From Datnioides undecimradiatus (lineage: Eukaryota > Chordata > Actinopteri > Lobotiformes > Datnioididae), in the NCBI GenBank assembly GCA_008933995.1, contig WARS01000029.1, positions 9,743,107 through 9,807,106 on the forward strand: 64,000 bases of DNA, in the 5' to 3' direction. The notes beneath the pieces are model-generated. The model searched no databases. It saw nothing but the letters and a program-made list of their open reading frames with translations, and was not told the DNA's origin. Shown here piece by piece: positions 13,001 through 25,300 of the stretch (position 1 is its first letter; the number at the start of each line of letters is the position of its first letter). The position numbers and the translations under genes are program-made.

Positions 13001-15434
13001 GAGGAAATGGGTGGGCCCTGAGCCATGGCCCCACTCCAGGAATCTTAGCAATGGTTTGTACCATTTATACAGGGCAGAACAGGAAGGGTCTGCTTTAGTT
13101 AACCCTGTAAAGAAGGGTTGTTTTCATGACTGAGTCATTTAATACAGCTCAGAATATAAGACTGTCCCTGGACTGCATAACATGCTGGGTCTTGCAGGCA
13201 CTCTCTGAAACTAGAGGGCTATTATGTATTAGCGATGAGACTCAAGAAAGAAAATAAAAACTTTGGAGTGCAATAATGGTAGAATAATGGAAAATAATCT
13301 GAAACATCCATTTTATTTGTTGCAGCTCATACAGAATGGTATATGAAAAAATGCTTACACTTAAGTTAGACGGTCCTAGCAACTTCTCACAAATTGGAGT
13401 TAGAACAATAGACCTAGAGTTGAGAGACACCCCATGATTATAATTTTACCTGCCCTGCTGCTTGAGTAAAAATCACTTTATTAGTTGATGAATGAAGTTG
13501 CGGGAAATAACTCTTTGGGTCAGAATAAAGTACAGATACAAACAGCTTTCTTTTAAAAACATTTATTCAGGCTGCATGAAGCTGTTCTTGCCCAGTTTAG
13601 GCATTATTGGCTGGAAATAAACTGGGACCAGATAACAGGAACAGTTTGCACTCATCTGTTACAGTACATGTTGCTGCGATTAACCTTGCTGGTAATCACT
13701 TTCTAGTTGTAGAATACCTGAAATATAACCAAAGAGGTGAATGTTTTTAAGCAACATTCCACATTTCGGCCAACATTTTTGGAAAGCGTGTGCTGCGGAG
13801 TCATGACTGCCACCTGCTGTAGGATTTTCACCCTTTTATAAGTTATCCAGAAGTTTGGATATCGGCCTTTAACACCCAGGCACTTACACTGAAGCAAACA
13901 TTTTGATCTTTTGTGCTTTACTAGCAGCTTGATGACATAATCGTAAATCAGTTTAGAACTCAATGTTACACAGTATAATCTCCCCTTGCTAATATGTTCT
14001 TCCTTGTGGCTTTTCAGGACAGTAAGCTGTACCAGCCTCCAGTGGTGGTGTTTGTAGACTGCAAACTGGGGGCTGATCTCCTGTGCGAGGCGGTCGCCAA
14101 GGTGACAGGCCTTAATACTGTGGCAATCCACTCTGACAAGAGCCAGTGGGAACGCAACCGCATCCTCAGGGTGAGGCCAGCAGCAAACAGAACATGCACA
14201 GTCAAGTGGATAAATAGCAGCTCTGCCATGTTTGGTGTTGCTCCTGAATAACATGTAGTTGGAAGATCACAGACACCAAGACCTGAGACTCTACAGACTT
14301 AATAGTGTATTGAATGCGGGAGGACGTTTCCACTACCACAACTGTTGTTGGTGAAATTAACTTAAAAAGACAAAAAACAAATGTGGAGAAGTGAAGTACT
14401 GGTAGATGTAATAAGACATAGCTAACTGATCCAGAATTCATTTGAATCCCATTCAGCAGCAGATTCAGCACCTTTCTCGCTGAAACATATTAACCTTGTA
14501 AGGTCTGGATTTTTCCTCTTAAATCTTTCATTAAGTTTCTTTGAATTCAGATTAAAAAAGCCTTGCTGCATGGCAACATTGCATGTAGGATGTGACTCTG
14601 CTGTTTCGACATGCCAGTGAAGCTATTTATACATAAATGGATATTAATGGATATTCAAGCTGGTAGTGTTTTACCACAGATGGGTATACACTACATTACA
14701 TCATTTTGCACTAATTGTACTGTCTCGGCACCAATATAAAATAAATGTCAATAGCTGTCACATTTTAGCCCAAAACTAAGTAGCATTTTTATGAAATTAG
14801 ATCATTCATAATGTTTGCTAAACATGTGTAACATTTGCTCCTTTCCATTTGCAGGGCCTTCTGGATGGAGATTTTGAAGTGGTGATCAGTACAGGTGTGC
14901 TTGGCAGGGGACTGGACCTCGTCAATGTCAGACTGGTGGTTAACTTTGACATGCCAAACACCATGGATGAATATGTCCATCAGGTTAGTAATATCCAGAA
15001 CTGATAAAATGGTAAAGTTCAACTTTGTTTTCACTATTTTCACTTTCCATCACTGAAGCTTTTTTGATTTTGATATTTATTAATTTGTACAGTAATAATG
15101 ATTAATAGTTAATAGTAATAGTTGTGTAGGAAATAGTTTTAATGAAGATCAATGATTTTATTTTTCCCTTCAGGTGGGCAGGGCAGGTCGGCTGGGACAC
15201 AGAGGAACAGCCATCACCTTTATAAACAACAACAACAAGCGGCTGTTCCTGGAGGTGGTGAACAGGGTCAAGCCCACTGGGTCAATACTGCCCCCTCAGC
15301 TCCTCAACTCGCCCCATCTCCACGAGCAGCAGAGGAGGGAAAGACAGAGAGCCAAGCAGGGGCCCGATGATGTGCTGGTCACTAAGAACAATCTGCTAGA
15401 CATAATAAAGAAACATGACCGTCGTAAAAAATAG
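10023..15434 (+). CDS. ddx59: Probable ATP-dependent RNA helicase DDX59 (zf-HIT and DEAD-box), complete
   Basis: Seven coding exons: 10023-10844, 11541-11723, 11826-11915, 12324-12575, 14018-14170, 14855-14983, 15174-15434. All junctions are phase 0 and give 629 aa (human DDX59 is 619). The start [11 protein letters not shown] matches the family start. A zf-HIT finger lies at about residues 106-133 (C106, C109, C117, C125, C129, H133). The helicase core then follows: Q-motif region PTPVQMQ at about 233, Walker A ADTGSGKT at 254-261, PTRELA, TPGRL, motif II DEVD at 364-367, SAT at 395-397, then [10 protein letters not shown] and the [10 protein letters not shown] motif VI region. DDX59 is a predicted nuclear or cytoplasmic RNA helicase; human mutations cause orofaciodigital syndrome with impaired Hedgehog signalling. 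The variant A-to-V in motif II spans the exon 4/5 junction. The gene is head-to-head with camsap2 and 0.9 kb upstream of kif14 on the same strand, as in mammals. Stop is TAG at 15432-15434; poly(A) signals follow. Confidence 0.97.
10845..11540 (+). other. ddx59 intron 1 of the coding region
   Basis: AT-rich intron between the Walker A exon and the PTRELA exon, from the GT at 10845 to the AG at 11540. Nothing else recognised. Confidence 0.85.
12576..14017 (+). other. ddx59 intron between the SAT exon and the [11 protein letters not shown] exon
   Basis: A 1.4 kb intron with a GTAGGT donor and TTTTCAG acceptor. It contains no recognisable exon or repeat. A 183-codon antisense frame overlapping its end (13703-14254) is judged to be a shadow of the next exon. 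Confidence 0.8.
14171..14854 (+). other. ddx59 intron before the [10 protein letters not shown] exon
   Basis: An intron with donor GTGAGG and acceptor TTTGCAG. No other feature seen. Confidence 0.85.
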
Positions 15435-15518
15435 CAAGTTCTTCCCAACATGCCTGTACTGGTGTGTTCTCTTTATTGAGTAAATGTGAAATGTTTAGTT
15501 TTGTTCATTATTTTATGG

Positions 15519-15589
15519 AATAAATGTAATTTTGATATCTTTTGAATAGTTTCATTGTGTAATTAATTAAGACAATTTATTCAAATAAA
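15519..15589 (+). promoter_or_regulatory. ddx59 polyadenylation signals (AATAAA)
   Basis: Two AATAAA hexamers at 15519-15524 and 15584-15589, 85 and 150 bp after the ddx59 stop. The first gives a 3' UTR of about 100 nt. The site of use is inferred. Confidence 0.7.
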
Positions 15590-16019
15590 AGAATTAGTCT
15601 CTCTAATCCAGAGTATTTAACCCAGGTCCTCCTGCTGAGAAACAGACGTTATTTTTTTCCTTTATGAATTGTAAAAAAAAAATATATATATATAAGAAAT
15701 TGCAAAAAGTCCAAACAGTTAAAGTCAGTCCCGGACTATGTAAAACTCCCAATTACTTTAATGCACAATGAGCTTCCTCAACTGACGGAGTTTGTGATAG
15801 ATGTGTTTTTGTTCAAACTACGGACTGTAGGTCACATTCAGTAACGGTACAGCGGTGACATCAGAGGGGAAAATGTGTGTAGCGCTTTCTCCACTGGGAT
15901 ACAGCCTTTGTAGCCACTCACAGTTGATTCTTGTGCGGTTATGGCTTCGGGGTTGAATGCCCTTGATTATGCTGCCACCTAGCGTCAGTTTTAGGTACTT
16001 ACATGTCTCGTCGGTGATG

Positions 16020-16090
16020 TGACGTAAGGATTTCCGAGAAGTCAACCAATCAGCTGCCACTGGCCGAGTCGGTTTGAAATTGAAGCGGGC
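16020..16090 (+). promoter_or_regulatory. kif14 core promoter: ATF/CRE-like site, CCAAT box, CHR and E2F-like GC motif
   Basis: In order: TGACGTAA (16020-16027, ATF/CREB-like), CCAAT inside AACCAATCAG (16046-16050, NF-Y), TTTGAA (16073-16078, the cell-cycle genes homology region core), then GCGGGCGA at about 16084-16091 (E2F-like). A CCAAT box roughly 20-25 bp upstream of a CHR is the usual arrangement in DREAM/MuvB-regulated G2/M genes, a class that includes KIF14. Motifs are seen directly; function is inferred. Confidence 0.6.
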
Positions 16091-16344
16091 GATGGCGGAA
16101 GCGACGAGAGGACCATAATAAACAAAAGCAGCTCTGTTCGCCTGGGCACAAGTTATATTTTGTTCGAATGAGTTTTTAATTGATTTGAACTAACTCAGCG
16201 AACTCTATTTGCGTCCATGTTGCTTATGTTTTATGTCGTGTGTTGTTGTAGCTTTACTTAGCTGAGTAACCGGAGTGATTTTGCCGTTAGCTAGCTAGCT
16301 AAGTACGTTCATTTTAACGTTTTTGTTTTTACCAGCCGGCTACC

Positions 16345-19300
16345 ATGTCGTTGTTTAGTGTACAAGCCAGGAAGCATACAACGTATTATGACCATCTAAT
16401 GTCTACACCGACATTCAAGACACCGGGCAGAGACCGTCTGGTAGGGGTACAAGCGACAGATACGACGCTGGGCAAAAGTGAGATAACATCCGGAGACTCT
16501 GCTTGTGAAGACAGCAGGTCATCTGATAAAAGCCGACAGGTGAACAGGACTTACGTTATCTCTGCGCTGTCAAAGAGCGGCAGCGGCCAGCCGACTCCGT
16601 ACCGTGGACGACTCACTCTGCAGAGGAGGTCAAGGAGGAAGTCGGGGGCTGGGGCAGCGGAGAAGACGATGGTCGAAAGCAGCCACAACACCACACCAGC
16701 TCCGCAGAAGAGACTGACCCTGCAGCGCAGGACCAGGACCCCATCAATGGATAAAAGCTCTCACGGGCAGCGTGGGGTCAGCGGCGCTGGCCTGCAGCCA
16801 ACCCCGAAGGTTCTCAGTGAGCCCAACGGTAGAGCACCTGCTTTATTTAGATCTATGAGTTTAAGAGAAACTGTCACTAAAAGCAAAGGAGAAGGAAGTG
16901 CCACTCATGTGGAAACCCAAGTGAAACCGGCACACAGCAAGACACTCTCCTCCTTTTCTTCCTCCACAACTAAACAGCTGGAGGACCAGGCCCACACATT
17001 TAAAACCCCCACCAAAAAGACGCCGTTTGAGAAAATCGCCGCCAGAAGAGACGTATTCGAGAGGCTGGCAGGGAAAGACGCTCCCAAAACAGTGGCAGTC
17101 AAATCTGCGAGCTTAGAAAGGCCCAAGCTTCGAGCGCAGCAAGCGGAAAACACGCAACCTGTCCCAGCTCCACGAGTCAGCAAGGCGTCTACGGGTGTGC
17201 ACAAGCCACAGGCCGCGCTGCAGGTGAGAAAGACCTCCACCTCAAGCCAGAAGGGAAACGTGGCCCAGGCCAAGACCTCCACTCCTGCTCAACCTACCGA
17301 GCAGTCCCTGTCCCGACACAGTGAGGCTCTGAAGCAGCAGGATTCATTCAAGATGGAAAACAGCGCAGTGACTGTTGCAGTGCGTGTACGCCCTTTCAAC
17401 GCCAGGTCTGTAATGCAATTGTTGCTACAATTGTTAGTAAAATGCAAAGAAGTCTGTCAGCACTGACGGCTGTGGATATGTATAATTGTTTGCAGCCTCA
17501 TACCACTGCTGTATATGTTTTCTGGGCTGGAAAATTACCCCTAAACTACAGACATGTTTTAGAAGTGCTGAGATTTACAGCTCAGAAAAACAAGCTATTT
17601 CTTCCACACAAAATCCATGTGTGAAATGTTAATATGCCCGCTCTGTTCGTAGGGAGAAAGCTGAGAAGGCATTGCAGGTCATCTTCATGAACGGTCAGGA
17701 GACTGTTGTCCAGCATCCAGACTCGAAACAGAGCTACTCCTTCACTTATGACTTCTCCTTCTGCTCACTGGATGAGTGTGACCCTGCCTTCGCCAGCCAG
17801 CAGACTGTGTATGAAACGCTGGCCAAACCTCTGCTGCTGAGGGCCTTCGAAGGGTTTAACACCTGCTTGTTTGCTTACGGCCAAACGGGCTCTGGGAAGT
17901 CGTACACGTGAGTCCTTTTGGTTTTAGGCAGTTGCACTCAGTCATGTTCCACTCAAACTTCCCTTGTGCTGTCTTCATTTCTTTGCTCTTTAAAAATAAT
18001 TTTTGAAGTAAATGTGTGTGTGTGCACGTTATAAATTGTAATCGACCAACTGTCAGTTTGATGTGTTTGAAATCCTTGTTTAGGATGATGGGTTTTGGAG
18101 AGGAGGAAGGTGTCATCCCAAGATTCTGCCATGAGCTGTTTTCTAGACTGGCCTCCATGGAAAATGAAGAGGTAAAATCTCTCTTACAAGGAATTATCCC
18201 CGGTGAACTTATTTTACATTCTTTTGCTCTTTTTTAGCCAGTGAGTTGTTAGAAATTTCCTTAATCTGCATTTTTTTTCTCCAAGCATTAATAAACTCAA
18301 AAGTGTATAGTTCTGCCTCTGTGTTTATTTCTAGTTACATAACTCACCAAGTGGTTCTGTTGGGTTGTTATATTTCAGGTACAATGTCATGTAGAGATGA
18401 GCTACTTTGAGGTGTACAATGAAAAAATCCATGACTTGCTGGTGACCAGAGATGAACCGAATCAGAGGAGGATGCCTGTAAGTAATTTGCAACTGTCTGA
18501 CATTCACCACCGAAACTGGGAAACTACTAGTGATTGTAAAATTGTAGCTTGCTTTGAGTGAAATTGGCTCCAACATTTCCACAAAAAAAAACAGCTACGT
18601 TGCCTGTTGGAGGATGGAAACTTCCTCTAGTTGTCAGTGAAGATAGTGTGGAACCTTCCCTGACATTCACAAATGTTAGAGATACTCTCATTGTTAGGGC
18701 TGAAAAACTTGTACAGCTGAGTTAAAACCCTGGTGATTTGTGTTTCCAGCTAAGGGTGAGGGAGCATCCAGTGCACGGTCCCTACGTTGCTGACCTCTCT
18801 TCGTAAGAAACCATTGAATTTCTTTTACAATATTACTCTTCAATGAATACCAAAGGAAAATTCTTGACTAGTGATTTTCTGAATTTTTCACATTGTCATG
18901 TCTCCACAGGAATATTGTGAGCTCTTACAATGATATTCAGGTACGCTGAAACTGCTGTTACCGCATTTCTTCCTTTCAATTCTCAGCCTTTAGCTCATGC
19001 TATTTAACACAACTTTGAATGAGTGAACAAGTCAGGGTTCAATGTCAGGTAAAGTAAGAGGCCACAATGAAATACAGACATCAGTGTTTGACTGAATATT
19101 AATGTGTTAATGTCAAGTGCTGCACATTGAAGATACTACACGTGATGTGTACCAAAGAAATCAGTAATGCTGCTGATAACCACACAAGAGATTTCACACT
19201 AAGAGATTAAGTCATAATTCTTGGTGTCCTTCAGGGTTGGCTGAAGCTGGGCAACAAGCAGAGAGCCACAGCAGCTACAGGAATGAATGACAAGAGCTCC

Positions 19301-22300
19301 AGGTCTCACTCTGTCTTCACCCTGGTTATGACACAGACTCAGGTATGGCCTCTCCTTGTTACTGTAATTGTAACCTCTGCAGTGCACCTCTAATCTGTGT
19401 TTGTGCTTGTGTCAAGACTGAGATGGTGGAGGGAGAGGAACACGAGCACAGTATCACCAGCAGGATCAACCTGGTGGACCTGGCAGGCAGCGAACGTTGT
19501 AACTCAGCGCAAACAAGCGGAGATCGACTCAGGGTACACACACACACACACACACAGACCATGGCATTTTTCTGTTTCATACCCTTCTTTTTTCCTTGTT
19601 TGCTCAGAATTTCCAATCAGATGCCATATGAGAAACAGTTATTGAATCAGATCAGATCAGATTTGTCATTAGAAATGTCATTATGAAGTTGTCATTATAA
19701 TGACAAATAATCATAAAGAACCTTTAGGCATCAGTGTATAATGGCCATTTTCATTTTGAAACCCAAACAATAACTTGAAAAAGGTGGTCTACATGAATCA
19801 AAAACAATCAATGAATTTTAAATGCCCCTTATGCAGATGGTATCATGCCTCAGTTTTCATAAAACAGTATGTAGTTGTCTAATGAGCTATGTCCATTGTA
19901 CTGTGTCATTATAGGAGGGTGCTAGCATCAACAAATCCCTGCTTACCCTTGGAAAAGTCATCTCTGCCCTGTCAGAGCAAGCGCTGACCAGAAAGAAGGT
20001 CTTCATACCGTACAGAGAGTCTGTCCTGACATGGTGAGAGATCAGAACGACTGTACATCATATTTTTAGAATTTCTATAAATTCACAGCACTAGAATGGA
20101 AGATTAATAAACACAAATAGTTTCTAAATGGGTTTCAGTTTGTGTAACTGAAAAGCCAATCATGACGAACTATTTTGTTTAGATTGTCTGGATTAAACTC
20201 CGCCCTCCAATTCCCCCCCCGCAGGCTATTGAAGGAGAGCCTCGGTGGTAACTCAAAGACAGCCATGATCGCCACCTTGAGCCCAGCAGGCAGCAATGTG
20301 GAGGAAAGCCTGAGCACTCTGCGCTATGCCCAGCAGGCCCGCACAATCATCAATGTGGCAAAAGTCAATGAGGACACCAGTGCCAAGCTCATCAGAGGTC
20401 AGACACTCAAAATAACCACACGCAGAATATCTCTTTTGGACCCAAATGACCTCTGGCCTATCAATATTAGATATTAAATAATGTTTAATCAGTATGTTGT
20501 CAGTATGTCATATGCTTGAGTTTTTAGTCATTTGGCACTTACACCTATTATGCACTCACTGTGGTTGTCACTAGTTGTGAGGCAGATGTGGCTGAAATGA
20601 GTGTTTTATCACCACTGATTGTTTTTTTTTTAAAAGTGGACGACTTGTGAAACAGCTTGCTTGAGAAAACAACTTTGCTCTTTAAAAGATCATTTCTCTC
20701 TGTGCCCGTTCATACACAGCTCTGCCGTACTTCTATTTTTTTAGTCAATCCTTTGTGAACCTGAACATCTGACATCCTAAACAAATAGCACCGCACCTGT
20801 GTGTCCTTACTTACAGAGCTGTGCTGTTACTGCAGTCCTGACCTCACAGGTGTGAACAGGGAACAGAGCATATTACTTTATAATCCCTTTATCATCAATA
20901 GTTTACCTGCATGCATACACAGACTGATTTAAAGTGTCATTCACTGTCTGTCGGTCTATTAGCCGCTCGTCTGCCTTTCTCTCTGTCTCTGTCTCTTTTC
21001 ATATATTTTTTTTCTTTATATGTAAATCTATCTATCTTTCTATTCGTGTCTTGGTCTTGATCTGCTTTGCTCTTCTTCTCTATCCCCCTGTCTGTCTGTC
21101 TATCCATCACCAGCTTATTCACTACCCAGTTCAATTAAGGCCTGGCCCTAACCTTGCCTCCAGGCCATATTTATGCACTGTCAGCTGCACATGGCGGCTA
21201 ACTGTCATGCAAGTATTATTTTTCATGAGGAGATTGTGCTGCTGTTTGACGCTTTTAGCAGTAAGGGGAGCTCTTGCTGTGGATTTCTCTCACATCACCT
21301 GTCAGTGTGTGATTCTCAAAGTCAGTGCGACTCAAACATTATAAATCAGGTCAAGTATATGTCTTTAGTACGATACATTCAATAAGTTAACTGACAATTT
21401 CTGAATATTTCCGCAACCTCTGTTAAAGTCATGTCTTCAAGTACACTTTCAAAACTTTTATGGCTGGTACCTAAAAGTGTATACGCTGTAAGCTCCTGTC
21501 TGTGGTTTAGCTTTACACTTTACACATTTTGGACAAACCTATTGTGTGTTTTCAGAACTGAAGGCTGAGGTAGAGAAGCTGCGAGCAGCCCAGATGAGTT
21601 CCCAGGGCATCGAACCAGAGAGGGTCAGGATGTTCCAGCAGGAGATCTCTGCCCTTAGGAGCAAACTCTGTCAGCAAGAGAGAGAAATGGCCGAGGCCAA
21701 CAGGTCAGTATGACTCCAGTTATGGTAGCACTTGATATTATCAGGCTCCTTTATGTTGGGTGCCAAAGTGAAAGCTTTCAACGTATAGTCGTGCATATTC
21801 TCTGTTTATAATGTATGTGCAGATATTTCTAAATATTGTCATATCCCTCATATCCCATTTATAAGATTTTCTATACTTTTGTAATTTTTGCAATTTGCTC
21901 TGTTATCATATTTGCACATTACTGTTTTTTTCCCTAATCTTTTGTCCTTATTATTCTTCTGTAAAAGCAAAACAAATACTTTTGATAGACAAGAATATTT
22001 TGCAAGGGAAAGTTTATGTTAAACTCTTGACTTAATTCAAAAGGAGGTACATCTTAAGGGTCATGGCAGAATTTGTTATTTTTCTTTCATTTTCTGGCAG
22101 GGCATGGAGAGAGAAGCTGGAGCAGGCTGAAATCCGCAAACGTGAAGAGACCAAAGAGTTGCAGGTACTTCAGACAGCACTTCTCTCATCCACTTTGTCC
22201 AGCAATATAAAATATACACCACGCAGACCATAAAAGGTCAAAGTAACAGAATCTGAAATGAGCTGTGGAAAAAAAAAATGTCTCCACACATTAAAATGTG

Positions 22301-25300
22301 TTAGAAAGTAGTATTTGGAAACCTTCTCTGTGTCACCAGAAATCAGGTGTCACATTCAAAGTGGATAATCGTCTTCCTAACCTGGTGAACCTGAACGAGG
22401 ATCCTCAGCTGTCTGAGATGCTTCTGTACATGATCAAAGAGGGTCGAACCACAGTGGGCAAGCTCAAGTCTGAGTCCAGCCATGACATCCAGCTGACAGG
22501 AGCCCTCATCGCTGATCAGCACTGGTAAAACAAAATGCTGGAGGGGTTTGAGAATGCTAGTGGCAATCAGCTGTATTGGTATATGTAGTTGAATAGTAGA
22601 TTTTCTTTTTGTTTGCACTCTTGTACACATGCTAATTTAACAGAGGTGCAACACTGCTGTTTGATATTTAATTCTTAGCAACACTGACATTCAGTTTATT
22701 GATTCTTCTGACTATTATTAATGATTTGAGGAACAAAATGTTTCAGCCATTTCTCTAAATTATTTCTTATTTTTTTGGGATCAAGCTTTCAACATAAAAA
22801 ATAAATACATACGTTTTTTGTTTTTAGTGTCATTACCAACATCCAGGGTACTGTCAGTATCATCCCGATGGAAAACGCCAAAGCCTTTGTTAATGGAAAC
22901 CTCATATCTGGATCCACTGTCCTACACCATGTAAGTAGATCCCCAAACCTGAAATGCTCAAATCTGAATTTTAACCTTACACTGTGGTGTAATAGTAAGA
23001 CTTGTGCTGCGGCTTTCTTTGAGCTATTGTGTAATTTGCTCTAAATGAAACTCACATGCTGAATGAAACACAATCCTATTTTATTAATTAAGTTCAATCT
23101 TCTCAACTTTATGGCTATGGTTACCAGGGTGATAGGGTGATTCTCGGTGGAGACCACTACTTCCGCTTCAACCATCCAGCAGAGGTGCAGTCTGGGAAGC
23201 GGGTGTCATGCTGGACAGTTGCAGGCGATGGCCACAAAGACTTCGAATTTGCCAAGAATGAGCTGCTCGCAGCTCAAAGAGCTCAGTAAGTAAATACCCC
23301 AGAGAAAAAAATCATAATGTTACTGCCAGCTGTCCTTGTCAGGGTACTGTCTTTGTGCTAATTTAACATAACTTAAAATGAGAACTCACCCACCTTTGAA
23401 TGTCCCAGGCTGGAGGCAGAAATTGAGGAAGCTCATTTGAAGGCGAAAGAGGAGATGATGCAGGGAATCCAAATGGCAAAAGAGGTGGCGCAGAAGGAGT
23501 TATCTGACCAGAAGGCGCTTTATGAGGACAGGATCCGAGTCCTGGAGAAACAGCTGGTACACAAAAATGCCACTTATTCATTTAATGAAACAATCAAATG
23601 TTCTCTTTCCTCTTGATCTTAGATAGATCTTGTCATGTATATTAAGTTGCATATCCCTATACCCCATCAGTTTGTGCAACGAGTACTAAGTAATGTCAAA
23701 ATGTCATTTATTTTAGACTGGGGAGACGGAGCGGAAGCGTCAACAGGAGCTGGACCAGCAGTGGGTGGCCAGCCAGATGGCAGAGCTGAAAATGGCCAAG
23801 CGGGAGCTGGAGCAGGAGGTGGACACTCATAAGACACGGCTCCGCCTGCACTTGGAGGCTCAGGTCAGAACCTAGGACAGCACTTCTCACTTTAATGAAT
23901 TTTGACTAATTTAGGTTTCTGGGAAGTTGTTGTGCTGGAAATTTTGTCAAACCAAAAATGGAAAATAACTCCTACACACTCAACATTGTCTACTCTGGTA
24001 TACCCTGATGTCTGTGTTTATGAAAATCAGCAATTTTACATCCCTGGAAGAGACTATGTATATATTGGCAACTTGGTCAGTCAGTGCTGCAGAGAAGTGG
24101 GTGGTAGAATGGCAGTATCTAAGAGAAGATCTTAAACAGATTCATTCAGCTTTAGGCATTTTTCCCTTTTTTGATCCTCAAAAGCCATAGTGCAGGAAAT
24201 CTGGATAATTCCTGTACCCTTAATGACATCATCTACTTCAGTTTCCCATTCTCACAATTTCTGATGATCAAATATGCTGATGCTGCTTTTTATGTTTAGC
24301 TGAAAGGCCATTTGGGATGTGTTTTTGTACATGATGGAGCTTGGCTTGACACATAATGTTTTTGCCTGGTGAATTTTAACTTGTTTACATTACCACTCAC
24401 AGGCGATGGAGGAACATCGTGTGCGTCAAGCAAGGATTGTTGAGGCCTTGGAAGCAGAGAAGAGAAAGATCAGCAAAGAGCTTGAGGAGATGCAGAAGAA
24501 AAGAGCCTTTAGGGAAAATCAAACTTCCCAGAATGGTGAGAGCTTTCAGGTCACATTTGAAGATTGGAGCCACAGTGCCTATTCATAAACATTCATAAAC
24601 ATATAAGGTCCAGATGAGTGCAGTTTAGCCCTTTAACTCTCACTCCTCTCATTCACGCAGACCAAAGACAGTAGATGACCTTAAAAAAGCAAAAGCTATT
24701 GTAAGAGAGAATAGTAACAGCCACTCATCTAACAGTCTTTAAACAGCTGAATCTATTCAGCCTGCTATCAAAGCAGGCTGAAATGAATACCATCTTAGCC
24801 AAATGCAATTTTACTCGGGCCTGTTGGCTGACGTGATGTTAATATGTCTGTTTTGCAGTCTCCCCACAGTGGGATGCCATGAAGTTGTCCCTGATGATTG
24901 AGGAAGCCAATAAGATCAGTGCAAAACTGAGGAAAAACACAGTTTTCAGCAGGTAGGAAACAAGAATATTGGAGAACAGTTACCATGTAATCGGATTTTA
25001 ATGACAGCTGACAAATACATTTAAAAACCCATTGTGGCATCACATTCATTTTAACAGAGACTGCTTGTAAACAGGAGTCATCGTCACTAAGATAAGCCAA
25101 AAATCTTCTCTGCTTTGTTGCAGGCACGAAAGCTCCGACGCTGAGAACCCCGAACAGGGTGGTCAGCTACAGGTGCGGGTTCAAAACACAAAGCTGGGGA
25201 TCTCAACTTTCTGGAGCCTGGACAAGTTCCAAAACAACATAGCTGCCATGAGGGAACTGGAGCAGGTCTGCTTTAAATCAGCTGTGCTTTTTCAAGTCTT

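Noticed and set aside
13703-14254. 183-codon antisense open frame
   Set aside because: It overlaps ddx59 exon 6 on the opposite strand and has no recognisable family. It is a shadow of coding sequence plus chance in the intron.
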